From contig CAAFUL010000075.1 in the NCBI GenBank assembly GCA_900766185.1, positions 1 to 62,358 of the forward strand: a stretch of 62,358 nucleotides of DNA, given 5' to 3'. The position numbers and the translations under genes were made by a program. The notes under the pieces were generated by a model, which saw only the letters and a program-made list of their open reading frames with translations, searched no databases and was not told the DNA's origin. The DNA comes from an uncultured Johnsonella sp. (GTDB lineage: Bacteria; Bacillota; Clostridia; Lachnospirales; Lachnospiraceae). Below are positions 27,503 through 36,500 of this stretch, one piece after another; within the stretch, counting starts at the first letter, position 1, and every line of letters begins with the position of its first letter.

Positions 27503-28237
27503 CTAATAAGTTACCTTGTTTAAAAACATACGGGTTCTTTCTTCCTTAGGCTGTGTAAAAATTTCCATAGGGCTTCCTTCCTCGACTATAAGTCCCTGAT
27601 CCATAAAGATAACTCGGCTTGAGATATCTTTTGCAAAGTTCATCTCATGAGTTACTATAACTGTAGTCATTCCTTCAGACACTAGCTCTTTTATTACCAA
27701 CAGCACTTCTTTGACCATCTCGGGGTCAAGTGCCGAGGTTGGTTCGTCAAAAAGCATAAGTTCCGGCTCCATAGCCAAGGCTCTTGCTATGGCTACTCTT
27801 TGTTTTTGACCGCCGGAAAGTTGTGACGGGAAGGCATTTATTTTATCTGAAAGTCCTATTTTATCAAGTAGTCTCTCGGCAGTTTTTTTGGCTTCGGAAA
27901 GTGATAAACCTTTGGCTTTCATAGGTGCTAAGGTAATGTTGCCCAGTACATCCATATTTGGAAAAAGATTAAAGTGCTGAAAAACCATTCCCATACTTGC
28001 CCTTACCTTATTAATATCAAAGTCTTTTCCTTCTTTTTCGCTTAGTTTTTGTCCTTTGAAGTAAACTTCTCCGAAACCGGGTATTTCTGTATAATTAAGA
28101 CAGCGAAGGAAGGTTGACTTGCCTGAGCCTGAAGGACCTATTAAGGATACTACCTCTCCTTTTTTTATTTCTGTGCTTATGCCTTTTAAGACTTCAAGCT
28201 TCCCGTAATTCTTTTTAAGATCTATGGTTTTAAGCAT
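27503..28237 (-). CDS. Amino-acid ABC transporter ATP-binding protein (GlnQ family)
   Basis: This 244-residue ATPase has Walker A GPSGSGKST, Q-loop MVFQHFNLF, signature LSGGQKQRVAIARAL, Walker B LMLFDEPTSALD and switch His in VTHEMNF. It overlaps the upstream permease by eight bases, showing translational coupling, and powers import with that permease and the downstream binding lipoprotein. It is distinct from the ATPase at 8557-9297, which belongs to a separate transporter. Confidence 0.93.
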   Translation of the reverse strand: MLKTIDLKKNYGKLEVLKGISTEIKKGEVVSLIGPSGSGKSTFLRCLNYTEIPGFGEVYFKGQKLSEKEGKDFDINKVRASMGMVFQHFNLFPNMDVLGNITLAPMKAKGLSLSEAKKTAERLLDKIGLSDKINAFPSQLSGGQKQRVAIARALAMEPELMLFDEPTSALDPEMVKEVLLVIKELVSEGMTTVIVTHEMNFAKDISSRVIFMDQGLIVEEGSPMEIFTQPKEERTRMFLNKVTY

Positions 28238-28925
28238 CGGTTTTTAATCTCCTTTCAAGTAGCCCAAGCAGCGATGTGCATATATTTGTCATTACAAAGT
28301 ATATCAAGGCTATGGCAATAAGCGGCTCAAATATCGAATAAGTACTTGCCTTTACTATATTGCTTGTGTACATTACATCAAACACACCTACAGTAGAAAC
28401 GATTGCGGATTCTTTTATCATTTGTATAAACTCATTGCCGAGTCCGGGAAGTACCACTTTTATCGCTTGGGGTAGGATAATGTACTTCATGACCTGACTT
28501 CTTTTAAGCCCTAAAGATCTTCCGGCTTCCATCTGCCCTTTATCAATTGAGTCAAGACCGCCTCTTAAAAGTTCACATACATAGGCACCGGAATTAACTC
28601 CCAAGGCTATGATGGCGGTTAAGAATTCTCTTGAACCGAATACATCTCCAAGTGCCGGTATAGAAGGAATCTGTATACCGAGAGGAGGAAATGCGTACAA
28701 CCAGATGATTAATTGCAGTATCATAGGTGTTCCTCTTATAACTTGAGTATAGGCGCTACCTATCCATCTTATAACTTTTCTATGACTTCTTTTCATCGTA
28801 ACTGCAACTAAGCCCAGAATAAGTCCGAGAATAACTGAAAGTAATGAAAGAACTATAGTATTAAAAGTTCCTTCAATAAATGCAGGAATCCAAGGTATTA
28901 ATTTTGAAAAATTTATATTAATCAT
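28230..28925 (-). CDS. Amino-acid ABC transporter permease (HisM family)
   Basis: This 231-residue membrane protein has about five hydrophobic helices, the EAA loop EAGRSLGLKRSQVMKYIILP near residue 145, and STVGVFDVMYTSNIVKAST after it, typical of amino-acid permeases. Only one permease gene is present, so the channel is likely a homodimer. It is the first gene of a four-gene minus-strand operon (permease, ATPase, binding protein, M20 hydrolase) driven by the promoter at 29024-29051. Confidence 0.92.
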   Translation of the reverse strand: MININFSKLIPWIPAFIEGTFNTIVLSLLSVILGLILGLVAVTMKRSHRKVIRWIGSAYTQVIRGTPMILQLIIWLYAFPPLGIQIPSIPALGDVFGSREFLTAIIALGVNSGAYVCELLRGGLDSIDKGQMEAGRSLGLKRSQVMKYIILPQAIKVVLPGLGNEFIQMIKESAIVSTVGVFDVMYTSNIVKASTYSIFEPLIAIALIYFVMTNICTSLLGLLERRLKTDA

Positions 28926-29023
28926 CCTGTTCCTCCCAAGTATTTTTAATTAAGAAGCATATTTATACATATAAACTTAAATTTGATGTATATTAATTGG
29001 CTTTTATAAAATATTTATGCATA

Positions 29024-29051
29024 ATTATACAGAAAAAAATTCAAATGTCAA
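29024..29051 (-). promoter_or_regulatory. Promoter of the amino-acid ABC/M20 operon
   Basis: On the minus strand TTGACA (29051-29046) and TATAAT (29029-29024) are separated by 16 bases, about 100 bases before the permease start. Both boxes are perfect matches to consensus. Confidence 0.75.
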
Positions 29052-29193
29052 TATGTAAAATAAGTTGATTTTTATAAGTTTTTTTAATATGATACATAGT
29101 ATATAAATCGGTGTAACATTTCTTAATAAGTACTGTAAATAACCTGCATCAACAGATAGGTAAAGTAATAAGATCAAAAAGAGGAGGAAGGCA

Positions 29194-29451
29194 ATGATAA
29201 AAGTCTATGGCATGGATACCTGTCCGGACTGTGTAGAAGTAAAAAAGCAGATAAAGGACAATGAAAACTTTGAATTTATTGATATAGGTAATCATGTAAT
29301 GAATTTAAAGGAGTTTTTAAGACTGCGTGATAAGGAGGCTGTATTTGATGAGGCGAAGGCAGGCGGCTATATAGGAATCCCCTGTTTTGTTTTAGAGGGA
29401 GGAAGAATAAGTCTTGATCCTAAGGATGCAGGACTTAAAAACTTTGAGTAA
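29194..29451 (+). CDS. Glutaredoxin-like thiol-disulfide protein
   Basis: This 85-residue thioredoxin-fold protein opens with MIKVYGMDTCPDCVEVKKQI, whose CPDC pair (residues 10-13) is the redox motif. A cis-Pro region follows at GIPCFVLEGG. It presumably shuttles electrons to protein or small-molecule disulfides. It lies about 480 bases upstream of a thioredoxin-reductase gene on the same strand, with repeats between. No in-frame UGA is present, so it is a Cys form. AGAGGAGGAAGG is the ribosome-binding site. Confidence 0.85.
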   Translation: MIKVYGMDTCPDCVEVKKQIKDNENFEFIDIGNHVMNLKEFLRLRDKEAVFDEAKAGGYIGIPCFVLEGGRISLDPKDAGLKNFE

Positions 29452-29455
29452 GATA

Positions 29456-29575
29456 CATCTATACACCTGAAAGCAAACTTTCATTCGGTATATTACACAT
29501 GTGTATCTGACCTATCTTAGCTGTGACTCATGCGGTATATTACAGATGTATATCTAACTATCAAAACTATGACTT
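29456..29575. repeat. MITE-like family 1, copy D (degenerate partial, internally repeated)
   Basis: CACCTGAAAGCAAACTTTCA, then TTCGGTATATTACACATG, matches the core of the family 1 long arm in the copy C orientation. The tail (GCGGTATATTACAGATGTA) then recurs, so two partial copies lie in tandem. Neither full terminal repeat is present. Confidence 0.5.
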
Positions 29576-29663
29576 TTATGATAAAAATTGTATAATACAT
29601 CTATACAGGCACTTGACAAGTATGATAATATAGTAGTACTTAATTAATATTGTGTGCATATTA

Positions 29664-29846
29664 GGTTACAGTTCAGGCAGCTTGGATATATATGTATAAT
29701 ATGCTAAATGAAAGCTTGCTTTCAGGTAAATATTATATATATATCTAACAGGCTACTGTCAATATTCATCTTCGTCTAGCTTATAAATAAGGTTAAACAT
29801 TTTAGGTTGTTTTGACGAAGATGAATGAGCTACCTGAACTGTAACC
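29664..29846. repeat. MITE-like family 1, copy B (complete, 183 bp)
   Basis: The terminal inverted repeats are GGTTACAGTTCAGGCAGCT (29664-29682) and AGCTACCTGAACTGTAACC (29828-29846), with one mismatch. The long arm carries the near-palindrome TGAAAGCTTGCTTTCA and ATTCATCTTCGTC; the short arm starts GACGAAGATGAAT. There is no coding capacity. This is the best-preserved copy and defines the family. Confidence 0.7.
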
Positions 29847-29935
29847 ATATTACTAAAGTAACTAAAAATTAAGCGAAAATTAAAACTTTGATTTTGCATT
29901 AAGTAAAGTTTTATGGATTTCAGAAAGGATTAAAT

Positions 29936-30877
29936 ATGTCAAAATTGTATGATGTAATAATATTAGGTGCAGGTCCTGCCGGTTTAAGTGCCGGATTATA
30001 TGCAGGAAGATACAAGCTCAGTACTCTGATCATAGAAAAATCACAAGACGGCGGTCAGATCTCTATTACAGATGAGATAGAAAACTATCCGGGACAGGTT
30101 ATTGATACTGATGAATCAGGTTCAAGTCTGGTTGCAAGAATGACTGCACAGGCTGCTAAGTTCGGCTGTGAAAGAGCAAGTGCCAACATAGTATCCGTAG
30201 AGCTTGAAGGAGAGGTTAAGAAACTTACCGATGCAAATGGAAATGTGTACGAAGGTCGTACGGTTATTATAGCATCAGGTGCTCATCCAAGACCTATAGG
30301 TTGTAAGAATGAGTCTGATTATGTAGGAAAGGGAATATCTTTCTGTGCCACCTGTGATGCGAACTTCTTTGAAGATCTGGAAGTATATGTAGTAGGCGGT
30401 GGAGACTCTGCGGTAGAAGAGGCTATATATCTTACCAAGTTTGCAAGAAAGGTTACTATCATACATAGAAGAGATGCACTTCGTGCTGCCAAGTCTATTC
30501 AGGAGAAGGCATTTGCCAACGACAAGATAGAATTCATGTGGGACAGCGTTGTAGAAGAGGTTTCAGGAGATGAAATACTTACAAAGATGCTTGTAAAGAA
30601 TGTAAAAACAGGCGAGATCACAACTATAGAAGCCGATGAAGAAGACGGACTTTTCGGATTATTCGGATTTATAGGTTTGATTCCGAATACAGAGCTTTTT
30701 GCAGATAGCAAGCTTAACATGGAAAACGGCTATATAGTTACCGATGAAGATATGCATACAAATATAGAGGGTGTGTATGCTGCGGGAGATGTAAGAAAGA
30801 AGTCATTGCGCCAGGTAGTTACAGCAGCGGCTGACGGTGCGATAGCATCTTCTCAGGTTGAACACTATTTAGCATAA
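29936..30877 (+). CDS. trxB: Thioredoxin reductase-like FAD/NADPH enzyme
   Basis: This 313-residue flavoenzyme passes electrons from NADPH to thioredoxin-type proteins. The FAD site is ILGAGPAGLSAGLYAGR, the redox-active pair is in FCATCDANFF, where CATCDG is usual, and the NADPH site is VVGGGDSAVEEAIYL followed by the HRRDALRAAKS stretch. The C-terminal GVYAAGDVRKKSLRQV closes the FAD site. AGAAAGGAT precedes the ATG. The glutaredoxin-like gene upstream could be a partner. A perfect 13-bp terminator follows. Confidence 0.93.
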   Translation: MSKLYDVIILGAGPAGLSAGLYAGRYKLSTLIIEKSQDGGQISITDEIENYPGQVIDTDESGSSLVARMTAQAAKFGCERASANIVSVELEGEVKKLTDANGNVYEGRTVIIASGAHPRPIGCKNESDYVGKGISFCATCDANFFEDLEVYVVGGGDSAVEEAIYLTKFARKVTIIHRRDALRAAKSIQEKAFANDKIEFMWDSVVEEVSGDEILTKMLVKNVKTGEITTIEADEEDGLFGLFGFIGLIPNTELFADSKLNMENGYIVTDEDMHTNIEGVYAAGDVRKKSLRQVVTAAADGAIASSQVEHYLA

Positions 30878-30931
30878 ACAACAGATTCGGTGTTTATAAA
30901 ATAACACTAAAATACTTTATAAAATTAAGAT

Positions 30932-30983
30932 AAGGCTCATAACATACAAAATGAAGTTTTTTGTAACTGTTATGAGCCTTTTA
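30932..30983 (+). terminator. Terminator after trxB
   Basis: AAGGCTCATAACA (30932-30944) pairs perfectly with TGTTATGAGCCTT (30968-30980), followed by TTAAAG. The following 380 bases up to tRNA-Sec are AT-rich and I see no gene there. Confidence 0.8.
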
Positions 30984-31360
30984 AAGTGACGGTTGAAGGA
31001 TTAAACTTTTTAATTATCAAAAGTCAACATTGAAGTCTTGGGGTCAATTGCTTTGTTAAAACAGCACAAAACTTAAAATGTAAATTTGTAAAATTGATTA
31101 ATATAGATAAGGATAATAGCTATGCAGAACATATGTATACAATATTTTGGTTAAAATAAGATTTTATTGGTTATATTACACATACATACTTTGCTTTTTG
31201 AACTTTATCAAAGCCGGAGTAAATATTAAAAAAATATCATAAAAGTACTGGTTAAAATTTATTAACTATGTTAAAATGAACAGGTGCCTTGATATATAAA
31301 GTAAAAAACAAGGAAAGAATAATTACACATTATAAGTTAACATAGCTGTATAGTAATTTG

Positions 31361-31453
31361 GAGGGAGTTAGGTAGCTGGTGCGCCTCGCGGTCTTCAAAA
31401 CCGTTGTGTGGAGTTAAGAGCTTCACGGGTGGGTTCGATTCCCACCACCTTCG
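31361..31453 (+). tRNA. selC: tRNA-Sec (anticodon TCA)
   Basis: About 93 bases, the size expected for selenocysteine tRNA. The anticodon arm is GCGGT-CTTCAAA-ACCGT with anticodon TCA at 31395-31397, which reads UGA. A long variable arm (around GTGGAGTTAAGAGCTTCAC) and a T arm GTGGG-TTCGATT-CCCAC follow. The acceptor strands GAGGGAG/CACCTTC pair with one mismatch; exact ends could shift by a base or two. No CCA is encoded. It sits 40 bases upstream of selA and selB, as in many Sec-using anaerobes. Confidence 0.92.
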
Positions 31454-31492
31454 TTTTTATAAATTATAATAAGCACAGATGGAGACTCTTAT

Positions 31493-32896
31493 ATGACTAA
31501 GATACAAAAACTTTTACGCGAATTACCGAAAGTTGATGAAGTGCTGCTGAATGAGCAGCTTTTTTTATGTAAAGATGTAGCAAGACCTGTTATAGTTGAC
31601 ATGGTAAGAGATATCATAGCAAAAGCCAGAGAAGAGATACTATCCGGCGAGAGAGAAGAGGAACTTAGCATAGAAGAGGTAGTTGAAGTAACTTTAGCTA
31701 AGGTAAAAAAAGTTAAAAAGAAACTCAGAAGAATTATTAATGCAACCGGAGTTATATTGCATACCAATCTCGGAAGGTCGGTATTAAGCACTAAAGCTCA
31801 GGAGGCTATAATTGAGGTTGCTTCTTCTTATTCAAATCTGGAATATAATCTGGATCTTGGAGTCAGAGGAAGCAGACATGACATAGTAGAGCATATAGTT
31901 AAGAAAATAACCAATTCGCAAGCCTGTATGGTGGTTAATAATAACGCCGCCGCAACTATGCTTGTACTTGCAAGTATGGCTAAGGGCAAGGAAGTTATTA
32001 TATCAAGAGGAGAACTTGTAGAAATAGGAGGCTCTTTTAGAATACCGGATGTTATGCAAGAGTCCGGCGGTATACTTAAAGAGGTCGGGGCTACCAATAA
32101 GACAAGGCTTGCAGATTATAAGAATGCTTTTGATGAAGAAAGAACGGCAGCCATACTTAAGGTGCATACCTCAAATTATCGTATAGTGGGATTTACGGAA
32201 GAAGCTGAGTTAAAAGAGCTGGTAGAGCTTGGAAAGACGCTTAAAATACCTGTAATATATGATATGGGAAGCGGACTTATCTCAAGTATGCAAAGATACG
32301 GTATAAATGAACCTACTGTTTCAGATGCTCTTAATATGGGAGCGGATGTCGTGCTTTTCTCAGGAGATAAGTTGCTTGGAGGACCGCAGGCAGGTATAAT
32401 CATAGGTAAGAAAAAATACATAGATATGATGAAAAAACATCCGCTTGCAAGAGCTTTCAGAGTGGATAAGTTTACTTTAGCCGCACTTGAGGCTACGCTT
32501 ACTTCATATCTTGATATAAATGATGCGATAAAAGAAATACCTACATTAAATATGATAGCTATTTCCAAAAAAGAATTGTATAATAAGGCTGATACACTTA
32601 AGACCATGCTTAGCACTGCGCATGAAAGTCTTACTTGTGAAATAGAGGAATGCATAGATCAAGTGGGTGGAGGAAGTGCTCCGACAGATAGGCTTGAGGG
32701 CTTTGGTGTAAGTGTAAGAGATGAAAAAATAAGTCCTGAGAAATTGGAAAGAAGACTCAGAAAGGCTGAGATTCCGATTATAGCAAGGATCAATCATGAC
32801 AGATTATTCTTAGATGTAAGAACCATAAAGAATTCGGAATTTGAAGAAGTAGTGAGAGGTTTTAAATATGCTTTAGAAGGAGGACAGGATGCATAA
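31493..32896 (+). CDS. selA: L-seryl-tRNA(Sec) selenium transferase
   Basis: This 467-residue PLP enzyme converts Ser-tRNA-Sec to Sec-tRNA-Sec using selenophosphate from SelD. The N-terminal tRNA-binding domain includes LLRELPKVDEVL. The PLP domain has RRIINATGVILHTNLGRS, NNNAAATMLVLASMAKGKEV, and the cofactor Lys in LFSGDKLLGGPQAG. The C-terminal part has GGGSAPTDRLEGFGV. Its 3' end overlaps selB by eight bases. Length is normal. Together with tRNA-Sec and SelB it forms the decoding module used by the selD UGA in this window. Confidence 0.96.
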   Translation: MTKIQKLLRELPKVDEVLLNEQLFLCKDVARPVIVDMVRDIIAKAREEILSGEREEELSIEEVVEVTLAKVKKVKKKLRRIINATGVILHTNLGRSVLSTKAQEAIIEVASSYSNLEYNLDLGVRGSRHDIVEHIVKKITNSQACMVVNNNAAATMLVLASMAKGKEVIISRGELVEIGGSFRIPDVMQESGGILKEVGATNKTRLADYKNAFDEERTAAILKVHTSNYRIVGFTEEAELKELVELGKTLKIPVIYDMGSGLISSMQRYGINEPTVSDALNMGADVVLFSGDKLLGGPQAGIIIGKKKYIDMMKKHPLARAFRVDKFTLAALEATLTSYLDINDAIKEIPTLNMIAISKKELYNKADTLKTMLSTAHESLTCEIEECIDQVGGGSAPTDRLEGFGVSVRDEKISPEKLERRLRKAEIPIIARINHDRLFLDVRTIKNSEFEEVVRGFKYALEGGQDA

Positions 32897-34802
32897 TATT
32901 ATAGTAGGTACATCCGGGCATGTGGATCATGGTAAAACTTGCCTGATAAAAGCTCTTTCGGGTTTTGATACAGATAGATTAAAAGAAGAGAAAAAAAGGG
33001 GTATTACTATAGATTTGGGCTTTGCCAACCTTCCTAATGACGCCGGTTTGCATATAGGCATTATTGATGTGCCGGGGCATGAAAAGTTTGTAAAGAATAT
33101 GCTTGCAGGTATAGGAGGAATAGATCTTGTGCTTTTGGTGGTGGCTTTGGATGAGGGAGTCATGCCGCAGACAGTAGAGCATTTTGAAATTATTAAAATG
33201 CTTAATATAAAAAGAGGTATAATAGTACTTACAAAGTCCGATCTTGTAGATAAAGAGTGGCAGGACATAGTGGAAGAAGATGTTAAAAATCTTGTTAAGG
33301 GAAGTTTTTTGGAAAATGCACCTATTATAAGAGTATCATCCTATACCTCGGAAAATATAGCAAAGTTAAATGAGATGATCATAAATATGGTTTCCGATAT
33401 CGGAGACAGGAAAAATGACCCGGAGCTTTTCAGACTCCCTATAGACAGAGTATTTACCATGGAAGGTTTCGGTACCGTTATAACGGGAACATTGCAGGAA
33501 GGCAGCGTGTCTTTGGGAGATGAGATAATGCTTTATCCCAAAGAAAAACTTCTTAAGATAAGAGGCATACAGTCCCATGGGCAAAAGGAAGAAAAAGCTT
33601 TTGCAGGACAAAGAGTTGCTCTGAATCTTCTTAATATCAGAAAAGAAGAGCTTGAAAGAGGAGACATACTTGCTTATAAAAATTCAATAGTAAAAACGAA
33701 GCTTATAGATGTGTGGATAGAACTTTTTGCCACAAGTACCAGAGAACTTAAAAACGGCGACAGGGTGCATCTTAATTACGGATCAAAGCAAACTATAGCC
33801 AAAGTGGTGCTTTTAAGTAAGTCAAGCTTAAGAGCTAAAGAAGGCGACTATGCACAACTTCGATTTGATGAGGAAGTATGTATAAAAAGAAATGATAGAT
33901 TTATAGTAAGATTTCTATCACCAATCGAAAGCTTTGGCGGAGGAAGAGTTATAGATACTATTCCGCTTAAGCACAAAAGAATGGATGAGGCTGTACTGAA
34001 AGTTTGTGAAGAAAAAGCAAGTGCAGATATAGAAAAAATCGCTGCCATAAAGATAAATGAAGAAAGTCATAAGTACTATAACAGGCAGAATTACGCAAGC
34101 ATACTTAATGTTTCAAGTACAGAATTAAAACAAATACTTGACAAGTTACTGGAAGATAGGCTTATAATAGAGCTGAGTGATACATCTATAATACATATAG
34201 ATTATTTTAATAAGGTATCGCTATACAGCAAGGAGTTGCTTAAGCAGTTTCATCAGGAAAAGCCTATTACCGAGGGCATGGATAAGGAGGAGTTCAAGTC
34301 AAGACTCAGTGAAAAGTTCAGACTGACCGATCCTAAAAAGTCCGCACTTTTGCTTGCAGAGATGGTTAGAAGAAAAATCTTAAAGACCAGAGACAAGTAT
34401 GTGTCCGATAGTGAATTTACTGTAAGTTATTCAAAAGAACTTAGCGGTATGCAGGAGACTATAAGGCAAAAGTATATAAAAGCAGGTATAAAGGCTCCTG
34501 CAACCAATGATGTTGTTGCAGATATCAAGGAGAGCAAAAAAGCAAGGCAGATCATAGAGGATATGCATAAAAGCGGTGAGCTTATTAAGATAAGTCCGGC
34601 TGCATATATGTATAGTGAGGCTTATGAAAAAGTGTTGAAAAGTATTAAAGCATTAGCAGAAAAATCAGAAGATAATACTTTTACTTTAGCTGAATTCAGA
34701 GATGCACATGCTACTTCAAGAAAATATGCTATGGCTGTCTTGGAGTATTTGGATAAGAAAAAGATAACCAAGTTGGTTGGAGACAGAAGAGTGTTACTGT
34801 AA
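32889..34802 (+). CDS. selB: Selenocysteine-specific elongation factor SelB
   Basis: This 637-residue GTPase delivers Sec-tRNA-Sec to UGA codons marked by a SECIS hairpin. The N-terminal G domain has G1 GTSGHVDHGKTCLIKAL, effector region KKRGITIDLGFA, G3 DVPGHEKFVKNML and G4 VLTKSDLV. Two beta-barrel domains follow, then a C-terminal set of winged helices (about 380-637) that bind the SECIS RNA. It starts within the end of selA (ATG at 32889 after GGAGGACAG). Length is typical of clostridial SelB. Confidence 0.95.
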   Translation: MHNIIVGTSGHVDHGKTCLIKALSGFDTDRLKEEKKRGITIDLGFANLPNDAGLHIGIIDVPGHEKFVKNMLAGIGGIDLVLLVVALDEGVMPQTVEHFEIIKMLNIKRGIIVLTKSDLVDKEWQDIVEEDVKNLVKGSFLENAPIIRVSSYTSENIAKLNEMIINMVSDIGDRKNDPELFRLPIDRVFTMEGFGTVITGTLQEGSVSLGDEIMLYPKEKLLKIRGIQSHGQKEEKAFAGQRVALNLLNIRKEELERGDILAYKNSIVKTKLIDVWIELFATSTRELKNGDRVHLNYGSKQTIAKVVLLSKSSLRAKEGDYAQLRFDEEVCIKRNDRFIVRFLSPIESFGGGRVIDTIPLKHKRMDEAVLKVCEEKASADIEKIAAIKINEESHKYYNRQNYASILNVSSTELKQILDKLLEDRLIIELSDTSIIHIDYFNKVSLYSKELLKQFHQEKPITEGMDKEEFKSRLSEKFRLTDPKKSALLLAEMVRRKILKTRDKYVSDSEFTVSYSKELSGMQETIRQKYIKAGIKAPATNDVVADIKESKKARQIIEDMHKSGELIKISPAAYMYSEAYEKVLKSIKALAEKSEDNTFTLAEFRDAHATSRKYAMAVLEYLDKKKITKLVGDRRVLL

Positions 34803-34847
34803 AGAATTATTTTAGTTTAACAAGTAAGGCAGGAGAGGAAAATTTTT

Positions 34848-35768
34848 ATGAAATTGATAAGAATTGCGGTATCCGCTGTGTGTTTAAGCATGGGACTGAG
34901 CTTTACTTCCTACTGCGCTGTGTGGCAGCAGGATGCTAAGGGTTGGTGGTATATTAAAGATGACGGGAGTTTCATAAAAGGAGACTGGCTCAAAGAAGGA
35001 AATAATTGGTATTACTTTGATCCCGACGGCTACATGGCTACAGGCTGGGTAAAGGTCAATGATAAGTGGTACTGCATGGATGATAACGGAGTTATGTTAA
35101 AAAACACGGCAAAAGACGGTTTCAACTTGGCTTTTGACGGCAGTTTATTGACATCTGTGCGTAGTCAGGAAAAGTCAACTCTTACTGATGTGCAAAAAAG
35201 AGTTATAGACAAGACTATAGCAAGTTTAGTTGATTGGCATGTTGATAAAAACGGACTTAGCGAAGGTGCTGTATATAAAAAGGATGAGCTTAGCCAAAAC
35301 AGCATGGGAATACTGTTTAATGTGTTAAGGCACATGGATTCTCATGAGCTGTTTAAGACTAAGAAGGCATTTGTTTCCGAGACTGACAGCGACTTTATGT
35401 ATTCTGCTATAAGTACTGATGAGGCTATAAATGTAATGAACAGCCTTTATGGCTCTGATTTAAATAAGGAAAAGCTTATTGAGGGTATAAAGTCTGTACA
35501 AAACAGCGGAAATGGCTTTTTCACATTTGATAATTATTCTTATATTTCTAAAGAGGGATTTTTTGGAGGTAATCCTATACCTAAAGTGGAAATAGAAAAA
35601 TATGATTTAAAAGACGGGTATCTTAGAGTTTCCGGTAAAGTGTCTGCAATAGCCTATGATAAGAATACAGGTGAGACGGGAAAGAAAACCTATAATTTAG
35701 TTGCGGGATTTGGACAAAATCCGAGTTCTGTAAGTGGATTTACTTTGGATTATATATCTTTAAAGTAA
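34848..35768 (+). CDS. Secreted protein with cell-wall/choline-binding repeats
   Basis: About 306 residues. A signal peptide (about 1-23) ends near SYCA. Residues 25-85 hold tandem aromatic repeats WQQDAKGWWYIKDDGSF, WLKEGNNWYYFDPDGYMATG and WVKVNDKWYCMDDNGVM, the CW_binding_1/choline-binding type that anchors proteins to teichoic-acid or wall polymers. The remaining 200 residues are of unknown fold. AGGAGAGG precedes the ATG. The gene follows selB by 45 bases but is probably functionally unrelated to it. Confidence 0.8.
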   Translation: MKLIRIAVSAVCLSMGLSFTSYCAVWQQDAKGWWYIKDDGSFIKGDWLKEGNNWYYFDPDGYMATGWVKVNDKWYCMDDNGVMLKNTAKDGFNLAFDGSLLTSVRSQEKSTLTDVQKRVIDKTIASLVDWHVDKNGLSEGAVYKKDELSQNSMGILFNVLRHMDSHELFKTKKAFVSETDSDFMYSAISTDEAINVMNSLYGSDLNKEKLIEGIKSVQNSGNGFFTFDNYSYISKEGFFGGNPIPKVEIEKYDLKDGYLRVSGKVSAIAYDKNTGETGKKTYNLVAGFGQNPSSVSGFTLDYISLK

Positions 35769-35867
35769 GAGGGTGTTTTTAATAAGTTATTTATGCTATA
35801 CTTCACTTTAGTATGATACCGTGTCGGTGTGCTGATTAAATTTTACATATATAAGGGGTATAGATAG

Positions 35868-36164
35868 ATGAACAAAGAGATTAAAAGTGAAGCCTCTGAG
35901 CATTTGTTCAAGGCGATACTTACATTAAATACCGTTGAAGAGTGTTATAAGTTTTTTGAAGATCTATGTACGGTCAATGAGCTTTTGGCTTTGTCACAAA
36001 GATATGAAGTTGCAAGAAGACTTAAGCAAAAGAATACTTTTTCCGAAATAGTGGAGCTTACCGGTGCATCTACTTCTACAATAAGCCGAGTGAACAGAAC
36101 TCTTAATTACGGTAGTGAGGGTTACAAACTGGTTTTTGAAAGACTGGGTGAAGGCAAGGAGTAG
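35868..36164 (+). CDS. TrpR-like protein of the YerC/YecD family
   Basis: This 98-residue small helical DNA-binding protein has the Trp-repressor fold. The segment VNELLALSQRYEVARRLKQ is the conserved YerC core, and FSEIVELTGASTSTISRVNR is the helix-turn-helix. Homologues in Firmicutes are annotated as TrpR-related regulators; the controlled genes are not known here and no trp genes are adjacent. AAGGGGTATAG is a moderate ribosome-binding site. A long-loop terminator follows. Confidence 0.88.
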   Translation: MNKEIKSEASEHLFKAILTLNTVEECYKFFEDLCTVNELLALSQRYEVARRLKQKNTFSEIVELTGASTSTISRVNRTLNYGSEGYKLVFERLGEGKE

Positions 36165-36236
36165 GATAGGCTCTATAAAAACTGTAGGTAAACCTATAAA
36201 AAGAGCGTGGTTTTACTTACAAACTGTTGATATAAG

Positions 36237-36332
36237 AAGCTGTCGCATAGAAGAACAGTACTTTATATAGTGGTCATTTGTATTATTTACCGCTGTATTT
36301 GTATGTTTTACTCTTTCTGCGACAGCTTTTTT
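36237..36332 (+). terminator. Long-loop GCTGTCGCA hairpin after the TrpR-like gene
   Basis: AAGCTGTCGCA (36237-36247) pairs with TGCGACAGCTT (36318-36328), followed by TTTT, enclosing about 70 bases. It is the same hairpin type as the one after gpmA. The remainder of the gap to the amidase gene is AT-rich without a gene. Confidence 0.6.
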
Positions 36333-36500
36333 GGTGTTGAAAAAATATCAATGCCAGTACAGGTATGACTAAAATAAGAAGTATTTCTGATACAATATTA
36401 ATAGTATTGTCTTTTGACATTGCTATAAGTACTGTGATATATTTAAAGCTGATAAAACTATGGGTAAAGAACTCATTTCAAGCAATTGGAGGAATGTAAT

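Noticed and set aside
29194..29451. Glutaredoxin-like gene as a further selenoprotein
   Set aside because: The redox motif is CPDC with ordinary Cys codons and no in-frame UGA.
31361..31453. Degenerate tRNA-Sec
   Set aside because: One acceptor-stem mismatch only; anticodon arm, T arm, long variable arm and selAB linkage argue for a working gene.
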